Positions 20,078-27,940 of a stretch of DNA of 64,000 nt are shown one piece after another. Made by a program: the position numbers and the translations under genes. The notes beneath the pieces were generated by a model. The model had not been told where the DNA came from. It saw only the letters and a program-made list of their open reading frames with translations, and did not search any database. Location: NCBI RefSeq assembly GCF_020532725.1, contig NZ_JAJAVC010000006.1, positions 496,001 to 560,000 on the forward strand, in the 5' to 3' direction. Each line of letters starts with the position of its first letter. Within the stretch, counting starts at the first letter, position 1. Source of the DNA: Methylobacillus arboreus. GTDB lineage: Bacteria; Pseudomonadota; Gammaproteobacteria; Burkholderiales; Methylophilaceae.

Positions 20078-22234
20078 ATGCTCAAGGCCGTGAAATCTGC
20101 CAAACTAGCCGATCAGGAATCAGCAGTGCAAGAGGTGACGATGCAGTCAGTTTCTTTGGACATCTGGGACAAGAAATACCGCCTGAAAACCAAGCAAGGC
20201 AGTTTCATCGACCAGGACATAGACGATACCTACAAGCGTGTGGCGCGCGCCTTGGCAGATGTGGAAACCGAGGAAAAGCGCGGCCTGTGGTTCGACAAGT
20301 TCCTCTGGGCGTTGCGCCGCGGGGCGATCCCGGCTGGCCGTATCACCTCCAACGCTGGCGCATTGGAGCACAAGCCCGCCACCAGCACCATCAACTGCAC
20401 CGTCTCCGGCATTGTCGAAGACAGCATGGACGGCATCCTGGAGAAAGTGCATGAAGCCGGCCTGACCTTGAAGGCAGGCTGCGGCATCGGCTATGAATTC
20501 TCCACCCTGCGCCCCAAGGGCGCTTTCGTCGCCGGCGCGGGCGCTTACACCAGCGGCCCGCTCTCGTTCATGGATATCTACGACAAGATGTGCTTCACCG
20601 TCTCCTCCGCCGGCGGCCGCCGCGGCGCGCAGATGGCGACCTTCGACATCTCGCATCCCGACGTGACCGATTTCATCAAGGCCAAGCGCGAAGCTGGACG
20701 CCTGCGCCAGTTCAACCTGTCCACCCTGATCACCAGGGAATTCATGGAAGCCGTGAAGGCAGATGCAGAATGGAAACTCGCATTTCCAGTCACTGAAAAG
20801 GAAGCGATCGCAGACGATCTGGACCTCAGCAATCCCGAGCAAGTGGTCTGGCGCGAATGGCCAGTGAAAGGCAGGTACCTCACCCGTAAATCCGACGGCA
20901 AGGTGGCCTGCCGCGTCTACAAGACCATCAAGGCGCAGCGCCTGTGGGACGTGATCATGTCCTCCACCTACGATTTCGCCGAGCCAGGCTTCATCCTCAT
21001 CGACCGCGTCAACGAGATGAACAACAATTGGTACTGCGAGAACATCCGCGCCACCAACCCCTGCGGCGAACAGCCCCTGCCGCCTTACGGCGCCTGCCTG
21101 CTCGGCTCGGTCAACCTGACCAAGTTCGTGCGCCAGCCGTTTACCGAGAACGCTTATTTCGACTGGAACGAATACCGCGAAGTCGTCGCCATCTTCACCC
21201 GCATGCTCGACAACGTCGTCGAAATCAACGGCCTGCCGTTGCAACAGCAGCGTGACGAAATCGCCCGTAAGCGCCGTCATGGCATGGGCTACCTGGGCCT
21301 GGGCTCCACGCTCACCATGCTCAAGATGAAATATGGCGATCCCGACTCTCTCACTTTTACCGAAGAAGTCACCAAGGTCATGGCCGAGGTCGGCTGGGAA
21401 GTTGGCGTGGAACTCTCGGAGGAAAAAGGCCCTGCACCGATCATGGAGGAAGAATTCGAGATCACCGCCGACCTGTTGTCCAAGCGCCCGGAAATGGCGA
21501 AAGACGGCATCAAGCTCGGCGACAAGGTCAAGGGCAAGGTGCTCATGAGCCTTTACAGCCGCTACATGCAGCAATTCCCGGAAAAGCTGCGCAAGCAGAT
21601 CGCCAAGACCGGCTCGCGCTTCAGCCACCACAGCTCGATCGCGCCGACCGGCACCATCTCGCTCAGCCTGGCCAACAACGCCAGCAATGGCATCGAGCCG
21701 TCGTTCGCGCACCACTACAGCCGCAACGTCATCCGCGAAGGCAAGAAATCCAAGGAAAAGGTCGACGTGTTCTCCTACGAACTGCTCGCCTACCGCGAAC
21801 TGGTCAACCCGAACGCGATGCCATTCTCCGACAAGGCAGAAGAGCAATTGCCGGAATACTTCCTGGATTCCTCCACCATAGCAGCGAAGGCCCATGTAGA
21901 CATCCAGGCCGCTGCGCAGAAATGGATCGACAGTTCCATTTCCAAGACCATCAACGTGCCGACCGATTACGATTTCAACGACTTCAAGGACATCTACCTC
22001 TACGCCTACGAGAGGGGCCTGAAAGGCTGCACCACCTTCCGCTTCAACCCCGAAGCTTTCCAGGGCGTGCTGGTGACAGAGAAGGACCTCGAGAACACCA
22101 CCTACAAGTTCACCCTGGACGACGGCACCGTGATCGAGGCCAAGGGCAACGAGGAAATCGAGTACGACGGCGAAATCCACAGCGCCGCCAATCTCTACGA
22201 CGCCCTCAAGGAAGGGTATTACGGCAAGTTCTAA
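20078..22234 (+). CDS. nrdJa: Adenosylcobalamin-dependent (class II) ribonucleotide reductase, catalytic subunit
   Basis: Reduces ribonucleotides to deoxyribonucleotides with coenzyme B12 as radical source, with or without oxygen. The 718-residue protein has the ten-stranded barrel motifs: TSTINCTVSG with the first redox Cys, then SFMDIYDKMCFTVSSAGGRRGAQM-like substrate loop, and the active-site triad motif NPCGEQ at residues 327-332 (Asn327, Cys329 thiyl, Glu331). The late motif IAPTGTISLSLANNASNGIEPSF is also diagnostic. It lacks the C-terminal Cys tail, which is on the next gene, as in the split NrdJa/NrdJb of Pseudomonas. A good AGAGGAAA ribosome site precedes ATG 20078. Confidence 0.95.
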   Translation: MLKAVKSAKLADQESAVQEVTMQSVSLDIWDKKYRLKTKQGSFIDQDIDDTYKRVARALADVETEEKRGLWFDKFLWALRRGAIPAGRITSNAGALEHKPATSTINCTVSGIVEDSMDGILEKVHEAGLTLKAGCGIGYEFSTLRPKGAFVAGAGAYTSGPLSFMDIYDKMCFTVSSAGGRRGAQMATFDISHPDVTDFIKAKREAGRLRQFNLSTLITREFMEAVKADAEWKLAFPVTEKEAIADDLDLSNPEQVVWREWPVKGRYLTRKSDGKVACRVYKTIKAQRLWDVIMSSTYDFAEPGFILIDRVNEMNNNWYCENIRATNPCGEQPLPPYGACLLGSVNLTKFVRQPFTENAYFDWNEYREVVAIFTRMLDNVVEINGLPLQQQRDEIARKRRHGMGYLGLGSTLTMLKMKYGDPDSLTFTEEVTKVMAEVGWEVGVELSEEKGPAPIMEEEFEITADLLSKRPEMAKDGIKLGDKVKGKVLMSLYSRYMQQFPEKLRKQIAKTGSRFSHHSSIAPTGTISLSLANNASNGIEPSFAHHYSRNVIREGKKSKEKVDVFSYELLAYRELVNPNAMPFSDKAEEQLPEYFLDSSTIAAKAHVDIQAAAQKWIDSSISKTINVPTDYDFNDFKDIYLYAYERGLKGCTTFRFNPEAFQGVLVTEKDLENTTYKFTLDDGTVIEAKGNEEIEYDGEIHSAANLYDALKEGYYGKF

Positions 22235-22306
22235 AACACATCGCAAGCAAGCGGACTCTTACATCCGCTTGCTTGTCCCAGTGGCGCAAGCGCACAGGAG
22301 ACGAAC

Positions 22307-23020
22307 ATGGCAATCAAGATAGACAAAAAAATCACCGGTTACAACGTGGTTACCGAAGAAGACCGGGTCAAGGCCGAACAAGCCGTGGCCGAGAAACAGG
22401 CGCATGAACAGAAACTCGCCGAAATCGTGCAGCTGGGCGAACCACTGAGCCGCCCGGACATGCTGGTAGGCAACACCTACAAGATCAAGACCCCTGTCAC
22501 CGAACATGCGCTCTACATCACCATCAACGATGTCGTCATGAATGAAGGCACACCGCAGGAACACCGCCGCCCGTTCGAGATATTCATCAACTCCAAGAAC
22601 ATGGAACACTTCCAGTGGATAGTGGCGCTCACCCGCGTGATGTCCGCCACCTTCCGCAAGGGCGGCGACATCACCTTCCTGGTGGAAGAGCTCAAGAGCG
22701 TGTTCGAGCCCAGCGGCGGCTACTTCAAGAAGGGCGGGAAGTACATCCCCAGCCTGGTTGCCGAGATCGGCGAAGTGCTGGAACAGCACCTCTACCAGAT
22801 CGGCATGTTGAAAAAATCTGGCCCCGACGAGCACCAGCAAAAACTCATCAACGAAAAGCGCACCGAATACATGGAAAAACACGCCAAGCCAAGCGCTGAA
22901 ACCAATGCCGAAGGCTTCCCGCCCGGCGCGCAGCTTTGCAACAAGTGCCAAACCAAGGCCGCCATTGTGATGGACGGGTGCCTCACTTGCCTCAATTGCG
23001 GCGATAGTAAATGTAGTTGA
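22307..23020 (+). CDS. nrdJb: Class II ribonucleotide reductase small partner NrdJb (TSCPD domain)
   Basis: A 237-residue partner of the preceding catalytic subunit. The TSCPD domain occupies about residues 60-150 (VTEHALYITINDVVMNEG, then EIFINSKNMEHFQWIVALTRVMSATFRKGGD). The C-terminus ends in a cysteine cluster, CNKCQTKAAIVMDGCLTCLNCGDSKC, which would supply the thiol pairs that re-reduce the active site and may bind zinc. It lies 72 bp after nrdJa with AGGAG before the ATG and is followed by a strong terminator. A 57-bp piece of this gene is present again, decayed, at 27754-27810. Confidence 0.92.
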   Translation: MAIKIDKKITGYNVVTEEDRVKAEQAVAEKQAHEQKLAEIVQLGEPLSRPDMLVGNTYKIKTPVTEHALYITINDVVMNEGTPQEHRRPFEIFINSKNMEHFQWIVALTRVMSATFRKGGDITFLVEELKSVFEPSGGYFKKGGKYIPSLVAEIGEVLEQHLYQIGMLKKSGPDEHQQKLINEKRTEYMEKHAKPSAETNAEGFPPGAQLCNKCQTKAAIVMDGCLTCLNCGDSKCS

Positions 23021-23052
23021 GAAAAAAGCCGCTCAAGAGAGCGGCTTTTTTC
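23021..23052. terminator. Strong bidirectional terminator after nrdJb
   Basis: GCCGCTC (23028-23034), loop AAGA, GAGCGGC (23039-23045), then T7. The upstream A-run (23022-23027) makes it usable on the minus strand too, where the TonB receptor gene ends at 23085. Confidence 0.92.
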
Positions 23053-23084
23053 TACAACTTAGTTAATTATTTAACTATCCATCC

Positions 23085-25553
23085 TCAAAAAGCGTACTTA
23101 AAGGTCAGCATGGCATTTCTTGGCTCACCGTAATAGCCTGAATTATAGAAACCTATATTGGTGTAATACTTTTTGTCGAAGACGTTATTCACATTCAAGT
23201 TTGCCGATAATTGCTTGCTGATTTGGTACCTGGCCATCAGATCAACTACCCCATAAGCTGACTGTGAAAACTCCTCGGTACGGCCGAGCACTCGGTTGTT
23301 AATCATCTGCCAGCCCTTGCTTTGCCAACGTCCACCGCCGCCTATGGTCAACTGATCCAGCCTGCCCTTGAACTTGTAGCTACTGAAAATCGTGAACTGG
23401 TCTTCCGGTTCCCAGGTTGAAACCTTGTCACCATGTTCGTCCCTGATAATCTTGTGGGTGAAACCAGCTTGCACTTGCCAACCTGGTGCCAACTGACCGG
23501 AGATTTCAGCCTCAAAGCCCCTGGTCTTGGCATTAATCGCCTTGTAGGCATCACTGATGGCAGGGTTAGTAGGGTTGCTGTTGTAGAGTCGGTCCGATTC
23601 TGGCCGGTTGTCCTGATGCACCTCGAAGTAGGCGAGGCTGGCATTCAGGGCACCATTGAAGAACTCTCCCTTAAGGCCCGCTTCATAATTCTGGCCCTCG
23701 TTCGGCTCAAGCAGTTTGTTGCTGCTGCTGCGGTAATAGGTTTGCGGCATGAAAATATCGGTATAGCTCGCGTAGAGCGAATAATTCTGGTTGAGCTTAT
23801 ACACAGTGCCTATATAGGGCACGAGCCTGCCAGATTCCCGTGACTCTTCATCCGGATTAGCCAGGTGATAGTTAGCCACGCGAGTGCCTAGCAACAGCGA
23901 CCAATCGTCTGCCAGATTGAACCTGGCAGTGACATAGCCGCCAGTTTGTTTGACTACTTCATCTTGTCGGGAGCTGACCGGCCCCCAATCAGGTTCCGTA
24001 ATATTGCCATTCCACTGGGAAAAATCTGGAACCGTATTATTGATATAGGTCAGGTCCCAGTAATCCTTGCCAGTCCAGTGCGAGCGGGAGGCTGAAGCAC
24101 CCACCACCAGCTCGTGGGTGCGGCCAAACCATTCAAATGGGCCACTAGCGTACGCATCTAGAGCATTACTCTTAGTTTCGCCGGTGTACTTGTTGGCGTA
24201 GATTGATGCTGTGCCGTCGGCCCTGGGGTAATTGCCCTGAATCGAACCCAGAGGCGCGTCATAGCCATTGGTCTGGTGGTTGAATTGCAGCTTGCCTACC
24301 CAACCACCATCGAATTTGTGTTCCAGAGTAGAAAACACTGTGCGCGTATCCTGCTCCCAGCGGCTCCATTTGGCGCCATTATTGAATGAGCGTGAGATGG
24401 AGTTACGGCCGCCACTGCTATTGAATAATGGGAAGCTACCCGACCATCCCGAGCCCTTGGGGTCGTTATTCTGATAGTCGGCACCCACCGTCAGCAGCGT
24501 CTGTGGGCCGAGGTCGAATTCCAGAATACCGTAAAACACGCCAGTCTTGCGCTCGTAATGATCCATGAAGGATTGCCTGTCCTGGTAGGCAATCACGGTT
24601 CTGCCACGCACATTGCCACTCTCGGTCAAAGGGCCGCTTACATCCAGTTGCGTGCGGTAGTTATCCCATGAACCTGCCCCCAGCGTGAACTCACCACGAA
24701 GCTCGCTGGTAGGTTTCTTGCGCACCAGGTTGATGGTCGCACCTATGGAGCCAGCCCCAGTCAGCAAACCTGTCGCGCCTTTCAATACCTCGACGCGATC
24801 ATAGATCGCCATATCACTGAGGGTTTGACCTGCCGAATACGCCGCGTTGCGTAGTGAGGGAATACCATCGTACTGGAAGTTCTCGACAGCAAAACCACGC
24901 GCCCAGTAATTGGTACGTTCGCTGTCGTAGTGCGAGACTGTGATGCCTGGGGTATGCCGCATCACATCATCAATGGAGTTTAGATTAAAATCGTCGATGT
25001 GCTGCCTGGTTACAACGGTAATCGATTGCGGGGTTTCACTGGGCTTCAGCACTAGGCGGGTGGCAGTGGCAATGGTACCTGGCGTGTAAGAACCGGTATC
25101 TTCGGTGATGGAGCCCAGCTGATTGCTGACCACTTTGACTTCAGGCAATACTGCCAAATCCTTATCCGGCGACTGGCCGATTTTTGCCAGAGGCTTCAAG
25201 CTGTAGCTACCATCCAACTGCCTCATGGCTTGCAGGCTAGTCCCTTGCAAAAGATGCGCCAGACCTTCCTCCACCGTGTAATCCCCCTTTAATCCCGCGC
25301 TGCTGAGCTTGGCGGTAGTGGAGCTTGGATATGAAAGCAGGATGCCTGCCTCCTTGCCGAATTCGGTAAGGGCAGATTCCAGCGAACCTGCAGGAATATC
25401 AAAAGCCTTACGGGAAGATACCGCCTGCAGGGTTTCGGCGGCCATGACCTGGCCATAGGTCATGCTGCTGAAAGCAGTCATCGTAAACAGGCTGGCGACA
25501 GCGACTGAAACAACCTTTGACCTGGCTGAGTTTTGAGACAAGTGTGTAAACAT
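23085..25553 (-). CDS. TonB-dependent siderophore receptor with N-terminal signalling (STN) domain
   Basis: Outer-membrane ferric-siderophore transporter of the FpvA/FecA transducer class, 822 residues. A signal peptide (to about residue 38) is followed by the STN domain (AFDIPAGSLESALTEFGKEAGILLSY to about residue 115), a TonB-box-like VLPEVKVVSN, the plug with PSETPQSITVVTRQHIDDFNLNSIDDVMRHTPGI, and a 22-strand barrel ending in the aromatic NAMLTFKYAF. The STN domain fits the fecR and fecI genes just upstream: loaded receptor signals through FecR to release FecI. Expression should be iron-repressed via the Fur box at 27324-27342. Another metal chelate as ligand cannot be excluded. Confidence 0.94.
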   Translation of the reverse strand: MFTHLSQNSARSKVVSVAVASLFTMTAFSSMTYGQVMAAETLQAVSSRKAFDIPAGSLESALTEFGKEAGILLSYPSSTTAKLSSAGLKGDYTVEEGLAHLLQGTSLQAMRQLDGSYSLKPLAKIGQSPDKDLAVLPEVKVVSNQLGSITEDTGSYTPGTIATATRLVLKPSETPQSITVVTRQHIDDFNLNSIDDVMRHTPGITVSHYDSERTNYWARGFAVENFQYDGIPSLRNAAYSAGQTLSDMAIYDRVEVLKGATGLLTGAGSIGATINLVRKKPTSELRGEFTLGAGSWDNYRTQLDVSGPLTESGNVRGRTVIAYQDRQSFMDHYERKTGVFYGILEFDLGPQTLLTVGADYQNNDPKGSGWSGSFPLFNSSGGRNSISRSFNNGAKWSRWEQDTRTVFSTLEHKFDGGWVGKLQFNHQTNGYDAPLGSIQGNYPRADGTASIYANKYTGETKSNALDAYASGPFEWFGRTHELVVGASASRSHWTGKDYWDLTYINNTVPDFSQWNGNITEPDWGPVSSRQDEVVKQTGGYVTARFNLADDWSLLLGTRVANYHLANPDEESRESGRLVPYIGTVYKLNQNYSLYASYTDIFMPQTYYRSSSNKLLEPNEGQNYEAGLKGEFFNGALNASLAYFEVHQDNRPESDRLYNSNPTNPAISDAYKAINAKTRGFEAEISGQLAPGWQVQAGFTHKIIRDEHGDKVSTWEPEDQFTIFSSYKFKGRLDQLTIGGGGRWQSKGWQMINNRVLGRTEEFSQSAYGVVDLMARYQISKQLSANLNVNNVFDKKYYTNIGFYNSGYYGEPRNAMLTFKYAF

Positions 25554-25611
25554 GCAGATTTCCTGAGCAATGAATGATAGTTTTCATCATCCATGTCTCT
25601 TGAGAATAGAA

Positions 25612-25654
25612 ATCAGCCCACTTTAATTACAATATTTTTGCCTGTTGGGCTGAT
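25612..25654 (-). terminator. Hairpin between fecR-like gene and the receptor gene
   Basis: ATCAGCCCA (25612-25620) and TGGGCTGAT (25646-25654) are perfectly complementary with a 25-nt A/T-rich loop. It lies in the 204-bp gap upstream of the receptor on the minus strand, so it can separate the two transcripts or attenuate read-through. The receptor probably has its own FecI-dependent promoter downstream of it. Confidence 0.5.
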
Positions 25655-25757
25655 TTTCTTTAATACCGGGCTGAAACAATCTGTTAGCAGGCAGCAAACC
25701 TTGCTGATTGGAACATATTCTGGATTGGACTTGCCGCGAAACAGGCTAAGCTGGCCC

Positions 25758-26783
25758 TCAAACAGGCATCAGATTGACCCAGTAGCGCGTGATGTACTGA
25801 ATCTTCAATGGCAGGATACTGGCAAGATTCTTTAGTATCAGTTCGGTATCGGCCAGAGGGAATGAACCTGAAATCCTCAGATCAGCCAGTGCCGGGTCGC
25901 AGCGCACAATGCCACGGCGATGGCGTCCCAGCTCCCGCAGGAAATCCTCCAGCCGCATCTGGCTGACCACCAGCATCCCATCTACCCAGGCCACGCTGCG
26001 CTCGCTCCAGGGCAGGCGCTCACCCAGGCCATGCACACTGAACATGACCAGCTCGCCAGGCATGACAATGATCTCCTGCTGCGGCAGCCCTGCCGCACTC
26101 AAAGCTACTTTGCCTTCCAGCACTGCCAGCTGACTGAAATCCTGATCCAGCCTGACATTGAAGCGCGTACCCAGTGGCTGCATCAGCCCATGGTGTGTGG
26201 CAACCTGCATTGGACGCTGTTGCGCATCCTTGGCAGTTGCCACCATGATTTCACCCCTGAGCAAGTCGATTTTTCTGTGCTGGGCCGTGTAGCGGACGTT
26301 CACCGCACTATTGGAATTCAGCATCAGCTGCGTGCCATCAGCCAGGCGCAATGTCTTGTATTCGCCTGTGCCGGTGTACTCATCCGCTTGCCAGTCAGTC
26401 CAGCTATCACTTTGCGTCAGCACCCACCCACTGCCAGTGGCAAATATCAGCATGGATAACATCTTGATGGAACGGCGGCGGCCAGCAGACTGGGGCGCAG
26501 CCATGGCCGCCTGTGCCATGGCACTGCCCAAGGCAGTTGAAGCTCCACTGAGGTTGGCATTCACTTCAGCGATACGCTGCCAGGCACGCAGGTGATCGGG
26601 ATCCTGGCTCAACCAGTCGGCTAACTGCTGATGCAGCTTGGCATCGTCAGAACCCTTGATTTCAACCAACCATTCCACGGCTTTTTGCGCCACGCGCGCG
26701 GGGATGGATTTCGGGTCTATCCTGGCGCCTGCATTGGAATCCTGCTTGAGGCCGGTCAAAGTATCGTGACCCACGGGAGTCAA
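25758..26783 (-). CDS. FecR-type anti-sigma regulator
   Basis: Inner-membrane protein that relays receptor occupancy to the ECF sigma factor. The 341-residue product has the cytoplasmic DUF4880 domain (AQKAVEWLVEIKGSDDAKLHQQLADWLSQDPDHLRAW, about 31-70), one membrane segment (IKMLSMLIFATGSGWVL, about 106-122), and the periplasmic FecR domain (YTGTGEYKTLRLADGTQLMLNSNSAVNVRY, about 135-170, continuing to LGTRFNVR and LEGKVALS). The C-terminal region (SGSFPLADTELILKNLASILPLKI) is the STN-like part that contacts the receptor. Its start overlaps the sigma gene stop by four bases (ATGA), so they are coupled. Confidence 0.93.
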   Translation of the reverse strand: MTPVGHDTLTGLKQDSNAGARIDPKSIPARVAQKAVEWLVEIKGSDDAKLHQQLADWLSQDPDHLRAWQRIAEVNANLSGASTALGSAMAQAAMAAPQSAGRRRSIKMLSMLIFATGSGWVLTQSDSWTDWQADEYTGTGEYKTLRLADGTQLMLNSNSAVNVRYTAQHRKIDLLRGEIMVATAKDAQQRPMQVATHHGLMQPLGTRFNVRLDQDFSQLAVLEGKVALSAAGLPQQEIIVMPGELVMFSVHGLGERLPWSERSVAWVDGMLVVSQMRLEDFLRELGRHRRGIVRCDPALADLRISGSFPLADTELILKNLASILPLKIQYITRYWVNLMPV

Positions 26784-27295
26784 TCTGGACTACTGGCGAA
26801 ATAGCACTGGGTGCCCGCACGCACCAAGTAGCGCTTGACCGTGGTGATCGACACCCCGAGCAGTTCGCCTATCTGTGCATGACCCAGGCCATCCAGCTGC
26901 GAATAAAGAAAAGCCCGCTTGACGGCCAAGGGAAGGCCATCCAGCAATTGATCTATGGTCAGCAAAGTCTCAATCAGGATGGCGCGCTCTTCAGGAGAAG
27001 GCGCGGTGGCTTCGGGAATTTGCAACAACGTCAGTTCATATGCGCGTTCAATCTTTTCCCGGCGCCAGTAATTACTTAAAACCCTTTGCGCGACAGTCAG
27101 CAAAAATGCCCTGGGTTCCTGCATCACCACCAGCTCCTGCTTGACTAACAAGCGCAGGAAGGTGTCATGGGAAAGATCAGCCGCCAAGTGCGTACAACCA
27201 AGCTTTTTTCTCAGCCAAGCATGCAGCCAACCGTGGTGGGCCCCATACAGATCGGCCAGTTGATTCTGCGAGGGATGCTTTCCTGTCGCTTGCAA
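26780..27295 (-). CDS. FecI-type ECF sigma factor
   Basis: Iron-starvation sigma factor, 171 residues. Region 2 is visible as LYGAHHGWLHAWLRKKLGCTHLAADLSHDTFLRLLV (about 15-52) and region 4 as LPLAVKRAFLYSQLDGLGHAQIGELLGVSITTVKRYL (about 120-160), with the family HTH. It is the first gene of a fecI-fecR-receptor set. A Fur box lies 28 bp before its start codon, so iron repression is expected at this gene. The whole arrangement matches FecIRA and PupIR/FpvI systems. Confidence 0.93.
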   Translation of the reverse strand: MQATGKHPSQNQLADLYGAHHGWLHAWLRKKLGCTHLAADLSHDTFLRLLVKQELVVMQEPRAFLLTVAQRVLSNYWRREKIERAYELTLLQIPEATAPSPEERAILIETLLTIDQLLDGLPLAVKRAFLYSQLDGLGHAQIGELLGVSITTVKRYLVRAGTQCYFASSPD

Positions 27296-27323
27296 TTCGT
27301 ATCCCTCAAGACTGTTTATAAAT

Positions 27324-27342
27324 AATAACGATTATCATTGTA
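27324..27342 (-). promoter_or_regulatory. Fur box upstream of the FecI-type gene
   Basis: On the minus strand the site reads TACAATGATAATCGTTATT and agrees with the 19-bp Fur consensus GATAATGATAATCATTATC at 15 positions, including the whole central ATGATAATC. It is placed 28 bp before the sigma-factor start, where binding would block transcription. Confidence 0.85.
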
Positions 27343-27560
27343 TCGATTGTCTTGAGGAAACTCAATTGGGGACTTTTGCCATTTCTAGCTTTGGGCACGG
27401 ATAGGCGCCTGAAGGTCGGTCTTAATGGGCAAGTAGCTTGCTTATAAGCTTCAATGCCTGCGCCACTAGCTGAGAATACTCAAATATTTAATACCTTAAC
27501 TCTTATTTTCCAAGGCATTGATTTTATTTATTTCAAGCACTCACTTGATGCGTGACGCAT
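27343..27560. other. A/T-rich non-coding stretch
   Basis: About 220 bp without a supportable gene between the Fur box and the gene-fragment region. No ribosome site plus open frame and no strong inverted repeat was seen. Confidence 0.45.
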
Positions 27561-27570
27561 CGTTATTTAC

Positions 27571-27753
27571 CTTAGATTTGATAGGGTATCCGGCAAACCC
27601 CATAGAGATATTGGTGGCAACAGTTTCCAGTGTGCCGCCGATAGAAATCGGGCCATATCCCTGCGCAGCCACATTGAGCGTCTTCTGCTGATCCTTGGGT
27701 AGAGCTTTAGGCAGGATGACTTGAAGTACCTGGTTGCTTGGCGGTAGTGGGAC
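27571..27753 (-). pseudogene. Decayed internal fragment of a DUF3299 gene
   Basis: This stretch aligns with the 3' part of the intact DUF3299 gene at 32841-33047 on the same strand. Shared blocks include tatccggcaaaccccat, cagtttccagtgtgccg and aggatgac followed by acctggttgcttggcgg. Compared with the intact gene it has lost about 24 bp near the C-terminal end, carries scattered substitutions and has no start. The frame is broken. It looks like a remnant of a duplicated copy, now non-functional. The right end joins directly to a piece of nrdJb. Confidence 0.85.
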
Positions 27754-27810
27754 AATACATGGAAAAACACGCCAAACCAGGCGCTAAAACCAATGCCGAA
27801 GTTTTCCCGC
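27754..27810 (+). pseudogene. 57-bp fragment copied from nrdJb
   Basis: Positions 27754-27810 match nrdJb 22866-22922 with 52 of 57 bases identical, in the same orientation, covering codons for NTMEKHAKPSAETNAEGFP-like sequence. It has neither the start nor the end of the gene. It is fused to the DUF3299 fragment on its left. The similarity is far above chance and marks a past duplication and deletion event. Confidence 0.88.
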
Positions 27811-27846
27811 TTACACCAAGACTCCAGCTTAATCTTTAAAGCTCAT

Positions 27847-27877
27847 AAAAAAACCCCTTCTTGAGCAAAAGAAGGGG
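27847..27877 (-). terminator. Terminator of xoxF
   Basis: On the minus strand the stem CCCCTTCTT / AAGAAGGGG surrounds a short loop and is followed by T7 (27853-27847). It lies 64 bp after the xoxF stop codon. This is a textbook Rho-independent terminator. Confidence 0.92.
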
Positions 27878-27940
27878 GAAGTGATAAAACCCTCAATAGA
27901 GGAGATTTATCAATGGAGGCTAAGAAATAAGAATTGCCAT

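Noticed and set aside
20147-22246. A 699-codon open frame on the strand opposite nrdJa
   Set aside because: It mirrors a strongly biased coding gene, has low-complexity composition and no ribosome site. The nrdJa motifs on the other strand are decisive.
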